In this document: piece by piece, positions 42,907-52,000 of the stretch
Position numbering within the stretch: the stretch's first letter is position 1
How the letters are laid out: each line of letters opens with the position of its first letter
NCBI GenBank assembly: GCA_963627915.1
Contig: CAVGCY010000067.1
Location: 1 to 64,000 of the forward strand
Length of the DNA: 64,000 bases
Origin: CALACW01 sp963627915
GTDB taxonomy: Bacteria > Bacillota > Clostridia > Oscillospirales > Acutalibacteraceae
Reading direction: 5' to 3'
The notes under the pieces: generated by a model
The model's input: only the letters and a program-made list of their open reading frames with translations
What the model was told of the DNA's origin: nothing
Databases searched by the model: none
Position numbers and translations under genes: made by a program

Positions 42907-44430
42907 ATGAAAAAAACATCAAGGAAAATTATCTGCGTAACGCTGTGCATTTTGCTCTGCGTTTTGTCCGTCATACCCGCTTTTGCTTCGAGCGGGCTGA
43001 GTATTGCCGATATTATAAAAGGCGCGATATCGTCGGAGGGCGGAAATACTTCCGGCTCGGGCGACGATATGAGCGAAATGATAAGTCAGATGATAACCGG
43101 CGGAAGCTTCGGAGATATTAATATTGCCGAAATCTTTGCAAAAAAGCTTGACGAAGAGATAAACAAGGAATCTCCCGCCGAACAGCTTATCGGTAAGATA
43201 ATGGATAATATCAAAAACGGAGTCACCGACGACGGAAGCGACGATCCCGCCGTTGAGGTTGACGAGGAGTCTCTTAATTATGCCGTTGAGCTTTTTAATC
43301 TTACGGTAAACCGTATTAAGCAGGAAAAGCCGTATCTCGTCAAGAGCGAAAATTCCGGACTGAGCCAGACTGCGCAGCAGGACATTGAGGCTCAGTGGAT
43401 GCCGATACTCAGCGCGATTGCTTCGTCCGCTGTCAAGGATACGAGTATGATTCCCGCAGTTATCGGTTCCATGAGCGATGAAACCGCGGTTGCAACGAAG
43501 CTTCCCAACGGCGTAAGCCATGATAACGACATGCCGTTGAGCGGAACTCCGTACGTTTCGACGATAAAGGCCGAGCAGGTTAAGAATTTTTCCATGACAA
43601 TACACAGAAGCGGCGCGTACTCGATACGTCTTGATCTTCCGACAGTCTATGGTTCGCCCGTAGGAACGGGTTACGACGCGCTGTATGACGTTACCGATAT
43701 TTCCACGCTTAAGGTTAATCTTATCCCCGGTCTTTCAATGGAAACGCCTGTGTTTATTAAATATATAAACAGCTATGCCGAGGTTAACGTAAACAGAAAG
43801 GGCAATATTTCCGGATACAGGATTCATCTTGAATGCACGGCGTCTCTTGCGGACGAAAACGGAAACAGCCCCATCGGTCTTAAGCCGGAGATAACGAGCG
43901 CGTTTGACTTTGAGGAAAAAGGGCTTATCTATGTTATCGAGGAGACGTATTCCGGTTTTAACTGGGATCCGAGAAAAATGGGCGATGTGAATAACGACAA
44001 CAGAGTCACCGCCGCGGACGCGAGACTTGTTCTCAGAGCCGCCGCGAAAATCGATAAGCTTGACGAAACGGACAGCGATTATGCGGATATAGACAGAAAC
44101 GGAGAAATAACTCCCGCCGACGCGAGAAGGATTCTCAGAGCTGCGTCCATGGTGGAAACGCTTCCCGATACTTCGGACGTTATGACGATTGATACGACCG
44201 TTAAGGATAAGAATCAGACGGCGGTGGATAATCTGCTTATAATTATTCTTGCCGCAGAGGCTGAGAAGCAGAGCAGTCAGGCGGAAGAGCCGTTAAGCGA
44301 AGAGACGACCGGCGCAAAGGTTGATCCCGCTTCAAAGGATGAGACAACCACGAAAAAGAGTTATGCCGAAGATATAAACAACGGCGCTCAGTTTATAGGT
44401 GATATGATAAACGGTTTGTTGAAAAAATAA
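42907..44430 (+). CDS. Secreted protein with a dockerin-like domain
   Basis: 507 residues. Signal peptide MKKTSRKIICVTLCILLCVL... ending near AFASS. Residues about 30-350 form an unrecognised region. A dockerin-type pair of calcium-binding repeats follows at about 358-418: DVNNDNRVTAADARLVLRAA and DIDRNGEITPADARRILRAA. An uncommon C-terminal extension of about 90 residues, rich in Glu, Thr and Lys, follows. Dockerins bind cohesins, or act as stand-alone calcium modules. ATG at 42907 was chosen for the signal peptide; a GTG at 42886 is in frame. No carbohydrate-active domain recognised. Confidence 0.8.
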   Translation: MKKTSRKIICVTLCILLCVLSVIPAFASSGLSIADIIKGAISSEGGNTSGSGDDMSEMISQMITGGSFGDINIAEIFAKKLDEEINKESPAEQLIGKIMDNIKNGVTDDGSDDPAVEVDEESLNYAVELFNLTVNRIKQEKPYLVKSENSGLSQTAQQDIEAQWMPILSAIASSAVKDTSMIPAVIGSMSDETAVATKLPNGVSHDNDMPLSGTPYVSTIKAEQVKNFSMTIHRSGAYSIRLDLPTVYGSPVGTGYDALYDVTDISTLKVNLIPGLSMETPVFIKYINSYAEVNVNRKGNISGYRIHLECTASLADENGNSPIGLKPEITSAFDFEEKGLIYVIEETYSGFNWDPRKMGDVNNDNRVTAADARLVLRAAAKIDKLDETDSDYADIDRNGEITPADARRILRAASMVETLPDTSDVMTIDTTVKDKNQTAVDNLLIIILAAEAEKQSSQAEEPLSEETTGAKVDPASKDETTTKKSYAEDINNGAQFIGDMINGLLKK

Positions 44431-44451
44431 TATTAATTAATTTGTAAGCTT

Positions 44452-44483
44452 ATCCCGCGGCGGCGATGTCTCCGCCGCGGGAT
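44452..44483. terminator. GC-rich hairpin after the dockerin gene
   Basis: ATCCCGCGGCGG (44452-44463) pairs perfectly with CCGCCGCGGGAT (44472-44483) over an eight-base loop. Only a weak T stretch (ATTT) follows, so termination may be partial. Confidence 0.65.
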
Positions 44484-44535
44484 ATTTCAATATATCGATT
44501 ATTCTGGAAATTTTTTATAAGTTTGGTGAGGTTAT

Positions 44536-46116
44536 ATGGGTAAAGCCGGAGAAAAGCTTAAAGATATTCTCGGCATTGAGGGCGGATATGAAGATACGAT
44601 TAAACCGGCTTTGAATTATACGTCCGCAAGCATAATGCTCGGGGGAGCGGGATATCCGATAAGTCAGTTTCATTCGCAGTATTTATTCTGGGTTGAAAAG
44701 CTGTCGCAGTCGAATATCGGTAAAATTTCATTGATAAACGGTTTATGGGACGCGTTCAACGACCCTGTTATGGGTATTATTTCCGACCGAACGAGATCAA
44801 AACACGGCAGACACCGTCCGTATCTGCTTATGGCCGCGCTTCCGTTCTCAATCGGATATTTTATGCGCTGGTTTTCGTTCGGAATTTCCGGTTCAACAGC
44901 TGAAAATTCGACAGCCGTATTTTTATGGTATCTGCTTGCCGCCGTTGTTTACTCGACTTCGTATACGATAGCGAGCATACCGTATACGTCAATGCTGCCG
45001 AGCGTTGCGCCGACATACTTTTTAAGAACGCAGTATAAAACGGTCGAATATATAATGAATTCCGTCGGACAGGTTTCGTCATATCTTTTTACTTCTCTTG
45101 TTCTGAGCAATTTTAATGTAAAAACAATGCTGTCGGCGCTGCCCGACCCGTCGCCTGCGGACAGAAGCAAGTATATGCTTGTGGGAATAGTTCTTTCCGT
45201 CTGGTTTTTCTGGCCTCTTATTCACTGTTACAGACATACGAGCGAACCGTCCTCCCTGGACGCTCACAACGAGCCGTTCAGCATGAAATATCTCATGAAT
45301 GAATATAAGCTTATATTTTCCAATAAGTCGTTCAGGCAGTATTTTGCAATATCTCTTTTCTACACGCTCAGCCGTCAGTTTTATCTCAATTCCAACGCGT
45401 ACTTTATGAGAAGCGTTGCGGGAAAATATGAAATTTTTATTGCCATGAATATGGTTTCCGGTGTTGCGGAGGCTCTCGGCACTCCGGTCAATTATATGCT
45501 TGTAAAGAACAAGGGAAAAACGTTCTGCGGAAAATTATTGGGTCCGTTAATGATTATCGGCTTGCTTCTTAACAGAATGATAGATCAAAACACGTCGAAC
45601 TCGGCGGCAACGGTTATTCTTGCATTGTCATCGATTCTTTATAATTTCGGATTTTCCGGTCCCGGTTTCGTCGGAGATAATATTCAGCCGGATGTTATAG
45701 ACGCCGACGAACTTATTACGGGAAGACGGCGCGAGGGCGTCGTAGGTACGTTCAAGTCTTTGTTCAGCAAGACGGTTACGAGCTTTGCAAGCTACTTTAT
45801 AGGCAAGAGCCTTGATTTGTTCGGCTATCATTCGGATATGCCGTCGCCCGCCGACCAGACCGCAAAATCGCTGTTCGGTTTAAGGCTTAATGCGATTTAT
45901 ATGCCGGTCATATGCGCATTTATGTCCCTTTTCTCAATATTTAAATACGCTATGACGAAGAAGGATCATGAGCTTATAAGACGTATCGCCGCCGAGCGCA
46001 GGGAGAAAGGCTTTGTCGAAAATATCACAGACACGGAAAAAATCCGCATAGAGAAAATAACCGGCATAAAGTGGGATAACATGTGGATTGGCTCGAGAGA
46101 GGAAGTCAAAATTTAA
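44536..46116 (+). CDS. GPH-family (MelB-like) sugar:cation symporter
   Basis: 526 residues with about twelve membrane segments. The family signature DPVMGIISDRTRSKHGRHRPY is present at about residues 76-96, and a second DELITGRRREGV motif lies in the central loop. These carriers import glycosides with sodium or protons. GGTGAGG precedes the ATG. It has an unusually long cytoplasmic tail of about 45 residues. A GH3 glycosidase is encoded 2.5 kb downstream, which would suit an imported glycoside, but the two are not in one operon. Confidence 0.88.
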   Translation: MGKAGEKLKDILGIEGGYEDTIKPALNYTSASIMLGGAGYPISQFHSQYLFWVEKLSQSNIGKISLINGLWDAFNDPVMGIISDRTRSKHGRHRPYLLMAALPFSIGYFMRWFSFGISGSTAENSTAVFLWYLLAAVVYSTSYTIASIPYTSMLPSVAPTYFLRTQYKTVEYIMNSVGQVSSYLFTSLVLSNFNVKTMLSALPDPSPADRSKYMLVGIVLSVWFFWPLIHCYRHTSEPSSLDAHNEPFSMKYLMNEYKLIFSNKSFRQYFAISLFYTLSRQFYLNSNAYFMRSVAGKYEIFIAMNMVSGVAEALGTPVNYMLVKNKGKTFCGKLLGPLMIIGLLLNRMIDQNTSNSAATVILALSSILYNFGFSGPGFVGDNIQPDVIDADELITGRRREGVVGTFKSLFSKTVTSFASYFIGKSLDLFGYHSDMPSPADQTAKSLFGLRLNAIYMPVICAFMSLFSIFKYAMTKKDHELIRRIAAERREKGFVENITDTEKIRIEKITGIKWDNMWIGSREEVKI

Positions 46117-46141
46117 AAATATAAGCTCCCAAATTAAATAC

Positions 46142-46202
46142 GGGCATACAATGTATTGAGGTACAGTCAGCGGAGGTGTATCTCAGGCGGGTATGCCCTT
46201 TT
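46142..46202 (+). terminator. Nested two-stem hairpin ending in T run
   Basis: Outer stem GGGCATAC (46142-46149) with GTATGCCC (46191-46198), inner stem TGAGGTACA (46157-46165) with TGTATCTCA (46177-46185), then TTTT. It would terminate the transporter transcript. The inner stem and internal loops are more elaborate than an ordinary terminator. Confidence 0.6.
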
Positions 46203-46249
46203 GCTTTGCCCCGAAGAATAACCTGCGATTCATCCGCATTATATATACG

Positions 46250-46290
46250 CCGCCGTGCCGAAGCGGACAGAAACCGGTACGGCGGTTTTT
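46250..46290 (+). terminator. Second intrinsic terminator
   Basis: CCGCCGTGCCG (46250-46260) pairs with CGGTACGGCGG (46275-46285, one G-T pair), followed by five T residues. About 50 bases downstream of the nested hairpin, with no gene in between. Confidence 0.8.
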
Positions 46291-46360
46291 GCCGAAACAA
46301 GATACGTTTTTCTTTTTGTTTTCCGTTTTTTTTCTCAAGACAAATGTGACGCAAATTGTG

Positions 46361-46389
46361 TTGCAATTGTTATCAAAAAAGCGTATAAT
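46361..46389 (+). promoter_or_regulatory. Promoter of the flavin reductase gene
   Basis: TTGCAA, 17-base spacer, TATAAT, 20 bases before the ATG at 46409; the leader is very short. Confidence 0.75.
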
Positions 46390-46408
46390 TTAAATGAAGG
46401 TGATTTTT

Positions 46409-46912
46409 ATGGCTTTTGAAAAAACAGATATAAGAAGCATAGACTTTAATCCCGTGAAAATGTTTGCGGACAACTGGGCGCTGCTTAGCTGTAAAAACGG
46501 GGATAAATATAATTCGATGACCGTTTCCTGGGGCGCGCTCGGCGAGCTTTGGGGAAAGGACGTTGCAATATGCTTTGTAAGACCGCAGAGATATACGTAT
46601 GAGTTCACGGAGAGAGGCGAATATTTTTCCCTCAGCTTCTTTAAATCCGACCGCAAAAAGGAATTGAGTGTTTTCGGACGAAAGAGCGGAAGAGATACCG
46701 ATAAGTATAAGGAAACGGGCTTTACTCCGGTGGTTGACGGCGAATTTGAATATTGCGGCGAGGCTGATTTTGTGTTTCTTTGCAGAAAAATTGCGTTTCA
46801 GGATATGAACCCGGACGGATTTATAGACGGAAGCATTGAAAATAATTATGCGGATAATGATTATCACAGAACATATGTCGGCGAAATTCTCTCCGTGCTT
46901 AAAAAGGTGTAA
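46409..46912 (+). CDS. Flavin reductase-like FMN-binding protein
   Basis: About 167 residues. Single flavin-reductase-like split-barrel: NSMTVSWGALGELWGKDVAICFVRPQRYTYEF is the typical FMN-binding core, followed by FSLSFF and a short lid. It probably binds FMN and reduces flavins or acts as a small NADH:flavin oxidoreductase. The ATG at 46409 follows AAGGTGA by seven bases; an ATG 15 bases earlier lies before the ribosome site and is not used. Single-gene unit. Confidence 0.87.
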   Translation: MAFEKTDIRSIDFNPVKMFADNWALLSCKNGDKYNSMTVSWGALGELWGKDVAICFVRPQRYTYEFTERGEYFSLSFFKSDRKKELSVFGRKSGRDTDKYKETGFTPVVDGEFEYCGEADFVFLCRKIAFQDMNPDGFIDGSIENNYADNDYHRTYVGEILSVLKKV

Positions 46913-46995
46913 TGCGATTTGAGAGCGGTTTTTTTGTCCGCGTTTTTACGGCATGAGAAAATGAAAAACTTTTTTAAAAAAAATTAAAAAAAGTG

Positions 46996-47023
46996 TTGAC
47001 AAATCAATTTTTTGTGATATAAT
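46996..47023 (+). promoter_or_regulatory. Strong promoter of the 5S rRNA gene
   Basis: TTGACA, 16-base spacer, TATAAT: both hexamers exact. It lies 44 bases before the mature 5S sequence. Confidence 0.85.
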
Positions 47024-47066
47024 AAGTCGTGTTCTCAGGGGAAACGCCTTGAGATGAAATGAATAA

Positions 47067-47182
<116 letters not shown>

Positions 47183-47184
47183 AC

Positions 47185-47214
47185 AAAAAGATCACTCTTT
47201 GAGTGGTCTTTTTT
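47185..47214 (+). terminator. Terminator of the 5S rRNA unit
   Basis: AGATCACTC (47189-47197) pairs with GAGTGGTCT (47201-47209) over a three-base loop; flanking A and T runs extend the stem and give the U tract. Confidence 0.85.
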
Positions 47215-47235
47215 CTTTAATTTTAATTCTTTGTG

Positions 47236-47264
47236 TTGTATTTGTTTTTAAAATATAGTAAAAT
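47236..47264 (+). promoter_or_regulatory. Promoter before the DUF4015-like gene
   Basis: TTGTAT, 17-base spacer, TAAAAT, about 40 bases before the ATG at 47306. Confidence 0.6.
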
Positions 47265-47305
47265 ACAATTAAGTTTACTTAAATTCATTATTTGGTTCGG
47301 TAAAT

Positions 47306-48586
47306 ATGAAGGATAATCATTTTATAAAGAGAAAAAAAGAAAAGAAAGAATCTGTCCGCGTTTCAAAATCTCCGAGAGTTTCGCGTTCGAGAGGGTACTA
47401 CGGCTTTTCTTCCGATTTTCCGGGTGAGGCGGACGAAAAAGGGTTCAGAAACAATACGGGCGTTAAAACGACCGCGGAGACGAAAAAACGCGACCGTAAA
47501 TTTTTCGCGCTGCTGTTTGTATGCGTTTTTGCGCTGTCGTTCGTTTTGTTTTATACGGGATTTTCCGTTTCACGTCTTCCCGCCGCGGATATAACGAACG
47601 CTGACGGCGAAACGGTTTCCGATTCCGATTTCGACATGAACGGCAGGAGCGTGTTTATCTCGTACGATAATTTGTATTCGGAGGATATCGACAAGCTTTG
47701 CGCTTCTCTTAAGGAGAAAGGCGTTACGGGTGTCATTATCGACGTAAAAGACCCGTCGGGATATCTTGCGTTCAGACCGTCCGACATAACGCGTCTGACG
47801 TCCGGCGCGCTCAAATATGTAACAGACGATTTCGGTTCTGCGGTGCGTAAATTCGATGAAAATTCAATAAGCGTTTCCGCCTTGTTCAGCTGTTATGCCG
47901 ATACGTTTGCGTCGAGCTATCTTTCGGACTATTCGGTCAGAACTTCTGCCGATACCGATGAGGACGGAAACAGAACCGGCGCGCTTTGGTATAACGATAC
48001 ATCCGACAGCTACGCATGGCTCGACCCGTTTGTCGACGGGGTTGACGAATATCTTGATTCAATGATATCATATGTTGCCGACGCGGGAGTTCACGAAATT
48101 ATATTAAGCGGAGTAAGCGTTCCCGTATGTTCCAATTTTGATTCGGCGGTATTTTCGGACGGCAGCGATATGAACGCCGTCAACGAGAGGATGGCTTTGT
48201 TCGTTAAAAATACGATTGATAAATATTCGTCAAAAACCGCAGTGTCTGTTTTTGTAAGTCTTGCCTCCGTGCTTTCGACGCCTCCCGCAGGCGGTTATCT
48301 GCTTAATGAAAAATGCGCGTGCGTTTATGTTGATATGAGATTGTCAAAGCAGCCCGATAACATGAAAATAGATTCGGAAACGTTTGAAAAGCCGTCGGAA
48401 AAGCCGTATATGTTTATCTCGAATGCGGCATATGCCTGCGGAAGCGTTATAGCAAAAAGCACGGGCGGAGCAAAAATGGTTCCGCTGATAGAATCAAGCG
48501 AGATTTCCGGCGAACAGTCAGCCGCGCTTACGTCTCATGAAATAAATTATTTCGCATTATACAGTGCGGATTCGGATTACAAATAA
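47306..48586 (+). CDS. Membrane-anchored DUF4015-like putative glycoside hydrolase
   Basis: 426 residues. A very basic N-terminal region of about 60 residues, one membrane helix (about 68-88), then an extracytoplasmic domain with KEKGVTGVIIDVKDPSGYL, ALWYNDTSDSYAWLDPFVDGV and AGVHEIILSGVSVP. These align in order with the TIM-barrel-like DUF4015 family, annotated as putative glycosyl hydrolases, although the usual FDY(V)RFP acidic motif is degenerate here. It may bind rather than cleave glycans. The GH3 gene follows 13 bases later. Confidence 0.68.
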   Translation: MKDNHFIKRKKEKKESVRVSKSPRVSRSRGYYGFSSDFPGEADEKGFRNNTGVKTTAETKKRDRKFFALLFVCVFALSFVLFYTGFSVSRLPAADITNADGETVSDSDFDMNGRSVFISYDNLYSEDIDKLCASLKEKGVTGVIIDVKDPSGYLAFRPSDITRLTSGALKYVTDDFGSAVRKFDENSISVSALFSCYADTFASSYLSDYSVRTSADTDEDGNRTGALWYNDTSDSYAWLDPFVDGVDEYLDSMISYVADAGVHEIILSGVSVPVCSNFDSAVFSDGSDMNAVNERMALFVKNTIDKYSSKTAVSVFVSLASVLSTPPAGGYLLNEKCACVYVDMRLSKQPDNMKIDSETFEKPSEKPYMFISNAAYACGSVIAKSTGGAKMVPLIESSEISGEQSAALTSHEINYFALYSADSDYK

Positions 48587-48598
48587 GGGGTGTGAACT

Positions 48599-51064
48599 TT
48601 GGGTAAGAAGAAAATCAGCGTTCGGGAAGAAAAAGACAATACAATGACCCTTGACGAGCTTGTTGCGCTTTTGACTCTCGATGAAAAAATATCGCTCGTT
48701 TCGGGCAAGGATTTCTGGAGGACGGTCAATATTGACAGGCTTCATATTCCGTCGATAATGCTAAGCGACGGACCGCACGGACTGCGCAAACAGCCCGACG
48801 GAGGAGATCATCTCGGCGTAAGCAAGTCGATTACCGCCGTATGCTTCCCCGCCGCGAGCGCATTGGCGGCGTCGTTTGACAAAAAATTGGTGTACGAAAC
48901 GGGCAGAACGCTCGGCGAGGAATGTCAGGCGGAGGATATCGCCGTACTGTTAGGTCCTGCGGTTAATATCAAGCGTTCTCCTCTGGGCGGACGAAATTTC
49001 GAGTATTTTTCCGAGGATCCCTATCTTACCGGAGAGCTTGCGTCTTCGTATATCGACGGCGTACAATCGACGGGTACGGGTACGTCGCTGAAGCATTTTG
49101 CCGTCAATAATCAGGAAAAACGCCGTATGACGGTAAGCGCCGAGACTGACGAGCGCACTCTCAGGGAAATATATTTAAAAGGCTTTGAAACCGCAGTTAA
49201 GAGAAGCAATCCGCGTTCGGTTATGTGTTCGTACAACAGAGTCAACGGCGAACAGATTTCCGAATCAAATCTGTTCCTGACCGATATACTCAGAAACGAA
49301 TGGGGATATAAAGGCTTTGTCGTTTCCGACTGGGGCGCCGTAAAGGACAGAAGCAAGGGACTTAAGGCCGGTCTTGATCTTGAAATGCCGGCAAGCTTCG
49401 GCATCGGAGAACGTAATATAAGAAAAGCGTTAAAAGAAGGCTCAATCGAGGAGTCTGACCTTGATAAATCGTGCAGGAGAATATTAAACGCCGTATTTAA
49501 ATATAAGCAGAACAGACAGAACTTTGAATTTGACAGAGAGGCTCATCACGAGATAGCTAAAAAAATCGCGCTCAACACTGCGGTTCTTCTTAAAAACGAT
49601 AATTCCGTTCTGCCTCTCAATGAGAAAAAAACGACCGCGTTTATAGGCGAATTTGCCGAAAAACCGCGTTATCAGGGCGGCGGAAGTTCTCATATAAGAT
49701 CATATAGGGTCAGCGGAATTATCGACAGCGTCAAGGATAATCCGAGGGTTAAATATGCACGCGGATTTGACTGTACATCCGATAAAATCGATGAAAATCT
49801 GATAAAAGAGGCCGTCGTGCTTGCCGCCGACTGCGATACGGCGGTTATATTCGCCGGACTTCCCGACAGCTATGAGTCGGAAGGCTTTGACAGAAAGCAT
49901 ATGAGATTGCCCGAAAATCAGAACAGGCTTATAAAAGAAGTATGCGGCGTGCAGAAAAACGTTGTCGTCGTGCTTCACAACGGTTCTCCCGTCGAAATGC
50001 CGTGGATAGATTCCGTGTCGTCCGTGCTTGAGTGTTATCTCGGCGGCGAGGCTGTCGGCGAAGCTCAGTACGATTTGCTTTTCGGCAGGGTTGCCCCGTC
50101 GGGCAAGCTTCCCGAAACGTTTCCGCTGAGACTTGCGGATTCGCCGTGCTACGAGTATTTTCCGGGTACTGCCGACACGTCCGAGTATAGGGAGAGTATC
50201 TACGTCGGATACAGATATTATTCGACTTTTTCAAAAAAGGTTCTTTTCCCGTTCGGTCACGGACTGTCGTATACAAAATTCAAGTATTCCGATATAAAAA
50301 CGGACAATAAAAATATATTTGAAAATCACGGTGCAAACGTCAGCGTTACAATTACCAATATCGGTTCATGTCCCGGAGCGGAGGCCGTGCAGCTTTATGT
50401 AAGCCCGCTTGACAGACAGGTATTTTCAAGCCGTATCGAGCTTAAGGGATTTGAAAAGGTATTCCTTGACCCCGGAGAGAGCAGGAGCGTAACGTTCCGT
50501 CTTACCCCCGATGATTTTTCATATTACAACGTAAACGAGAAATCGTTTGTCTGCCAGAACGGAAGCTACGATATTTTAATAGGTTCTTCCAGCGAGGATA
50601 TACGTCTGCGCGACAGATTTATTTTAAGCGGATTTAAAAACTGTGACAGTCCGTATTCAAACGAGATAAATAAAATTTATTCTTCTCCCGGCGTATCCTC
50701 TCTTACGCACGGCGACTTTGAATCTCTCACGGGAAGAAAAATCGAAACCGATATTCCTTCTCTGCCCCTTACGATTAATAATTCGATAGGCGACGCTCTC
50801 GGCACGCCCCATGCGGACAGAATAGAGGCTGTTGTAAAGCTTTTCGCACCCGTCGTCGGAGGAAAAAACGATTCGGAAATGATTGTTTCCGGCGCAATGG
50901 AAATGCCGATTCGTTCGCTTGTTGCAATGAGCGGAGGTATGTTTAATGAGAAAATGGGCGAAGCGATAGTCGATTTTCTTAACGGTAAAAAGCTTGCGCC
51001 GTGTCTTGCAAAGCTTGTTTCGGCAAAATTCAGCGTGGGAAAGGTCGACAGCGATGAAAAATAA
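48599..51064 (+). CDS. Glycoside hydrolase family 3 beta-glycosidase
   Basis: 821 residues. GH3 N-terminal barrel with GPAVNIKRSPLGGRNFEYFSEDP, KHFAVNNQE and the nucleophile Asp244 in VVSDWGAVKDR; the second domain contains GLPDSYESEGFDR with a likely acid/base Glu and GGEAVGEAQYDLLFG; a fibronectin-III-like domain (NVSVTITNIGSCPGAEAVQLYVSP) follows, then about 110 residues of extra C-terminus. No signal peptide, so it is intracellular, probably a beta-glucosidase or xylosidase acting on imported glycosides. TTG start, eight bases after AAGGGG. Its end overlaps the next gene by 11 bases. Confidence 0.92.
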   Translation: MGKKKISVREEKDNTMTLDELVALLTLDEKISLVSGKDFWRTVNIDRLHIPSIMLSDGPHGLRKQPDGGDHLGVSKSITAVCFPAASALAASFDKKLVYETGRTLGEECQAEDIAVLLGPAVNIKRSPLGGRNFEYFSEDPYLTGELASSYIDGVQSTGTGTSLKHFAVNNQEKRRMTVSAETDERTLREIYLKGFETAVKRSNPRSVMCSYNRVNGEQISESNLFLTDILRNEWGYKGFVVSDWGAVKDRSKGLKAGLDLEMPASFGIGERNIRKALKEGSIEESDLDKSCRRILNAVFKYKQNRQNFEFDREAHHEIAKKIALNTAVLLKNDNSVLPLNEKKTTAFIGEFAEKPRYQGGGSSHIRSYRVSGIIDSVKDNPRVKYARGFDCTSDKIDENLIKEAVVLAADCDTAVIFAGLPDSYESEGFDRKHMRLPENQNRLIKEVCGVQKNVVVVLHNGSPVEMPWIDSVSSVLECYLGGEAVGEAQYDLLFGRVAPSGKLPETFPLRLADSPCYEYFPGTADTSEYRESIYVGYRYYSTFSKKVLFPFGHGLSYTKFKYSDIKTDNKNIFENHGANVSVTITNIGSCPGAEAVQLYVSPLDRQVFSSRIELKGFEKVFLDPGESRSVTFRLTPDDFSYYNVNEKSFVCQNGSYDILIGSSSEDIRLRDRFILSGFKNCDSPYSNEINKIYSSPGVSSLTHGDFESLTGRKIETDIPSLPLTINNSIGDALGTPHADRIEAVVKLFAPVVGGKNDSEMIVSGAMEMPIRSLVAMSGGMFNEKMGEAIVDFLNGKKLAPCLAKLVSAKFSVGKVDSDEK

Positions 51065-51896
51065 AAAAAGCATTATAATTCTTGTCATAGTCATTATTTT
51101 AGGTATTGCGGCGGGATTGATTATAAACAGGTTTCGTTCTCCGACCGAAGATAATGAGCCTACCGGCGAACCGACGAGCAAGACCGCATGGGAAAACGGC
51201 ATGGAGGATAATATCCCCATTGTAAACGGCTCCGGTTTTAAGGGTTACAGTGAAAATGTAAAAAACAGCTATACATCGGTTAAGTTTGACGATGGCGTTA
51301 TTTCAATCGACTCCGAGGCGTTCAGAAACTGCGCGTCTCTTTCCGAAATTATAATACCCGATACCGTTACATCAATCGGAGATTTTGCGTTTTCCGGCTG
51401 TTCGGGACTTACAAAGGTCGTAATTCCCGACTCCGTTACATCTATAGGCAGGTATGCTTTTTCCGACTGCATTTCTCTGTCGGACGCAAAGCTCCCTTCA
51501 AAGCTTACGATTCTTGACGAAAGCGCATTTTCGTGCTGTATATCGCTTAAGGACGTAACGGTTCCGTCTACGCTTAAAATCGTAGGGGACAGCGCATTTG
51601 CTCAGTGCGGTATTGAAAATCTCGTCATAGAGGACGGAGTGGAAAAAATTGATCCGAACGCGTTTGCGTATACGAGTATAAAATCCGTTTTAATTCCCGA
51701 TTCGGTAACGTTTATTGGTGCGGGCGCATTTTCACTTTGCTCCGAGCTTGAAAAAATCGAGGGAATGAACAAGGTTGAATTTGCGGGCGCAAGAGCCTTT
51801 GCGGACTGTCCGAAGCTTACGGATATAAATCTGCCGTCCTCGGCGGAGGTTGACGCTTCGGCGTTTGAAGGCAGCGAAAACGTAAAGAATAATTAA
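51054..51896 (+). CDS. Membrane-anchored BspA-like leucine-rich repeat protein
   Basis: 280 residues. N-terminal signal anchor KKSIIILVIVIILGIAAGLII, a Pro/Thr linker, then about eight LRR_5 repeats of the form AFsgCssLtkvvIPdsVtsIG (from about residue 75 to the end). BspA-like repeats mediate surface protein or glycan binding in gut bacteria. The ATG at 51054 lies inside the GH3 end (11-base overlap) with AAGG upstream. It may be translationally coupled to the glycosidase, an unusual pairing. Confidence 0.86.
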   Translation: MKNKKSIIILVIVIILGIAAGLIINRFRSPTEDNEPTGEPTSKTAWENGMEDNIPIVNGSGFKGYSENVKNSYTSVKFDDGVISIDSEAFRNCASLSEIIIPDTVTSIGDFAFSGCSGLTKVVIPDSVTSIGRYAFSDCISLSDAKLPSKLTILDESAFSCCISLKDVTVPSTLKIVGDSAFAQCGIENLVIEDGVEKIDPNAFAYTSIKSVLIPDSVTFIGAGAFSLCSELEKIEGMNKVEFAGARAFADCPKLTDINLPSSAEVDASAFEGSENVKNN

Positions 51897-51922
51897 ACCC
51901 CGTAAAAATAAAATAAATATGC

Positions 51923-51957
51923 GGACGGCGATGTCACATCGCCGTCCATGTTGTTTT
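51923..51957. terminator. Two-way terminator between convergent operons
   Basis: GGACGGCGATG (51923-51933) pairs perfectly with CATCGCCGTCC (51937-51947) over a three-base loop. T-rich tracts follow on both strands (51950-51957 on plus; 51920-51902 on minus). It ends the GH3-LRR unit and the spoIIP unit. Confidence 0.85.
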
Positions 51958-52000
51958 AATCCGAAAATATTGCCCCCGCCGGGTTAATCGTAAAGACAGG

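Noticed and set aside
42907..44430. Evidence for a cellulosome
   Set aside because: Only one dockerin-like domain is present, no cohesin or scaffoldin is visible, and dockerins also occur outside cellulosomes.
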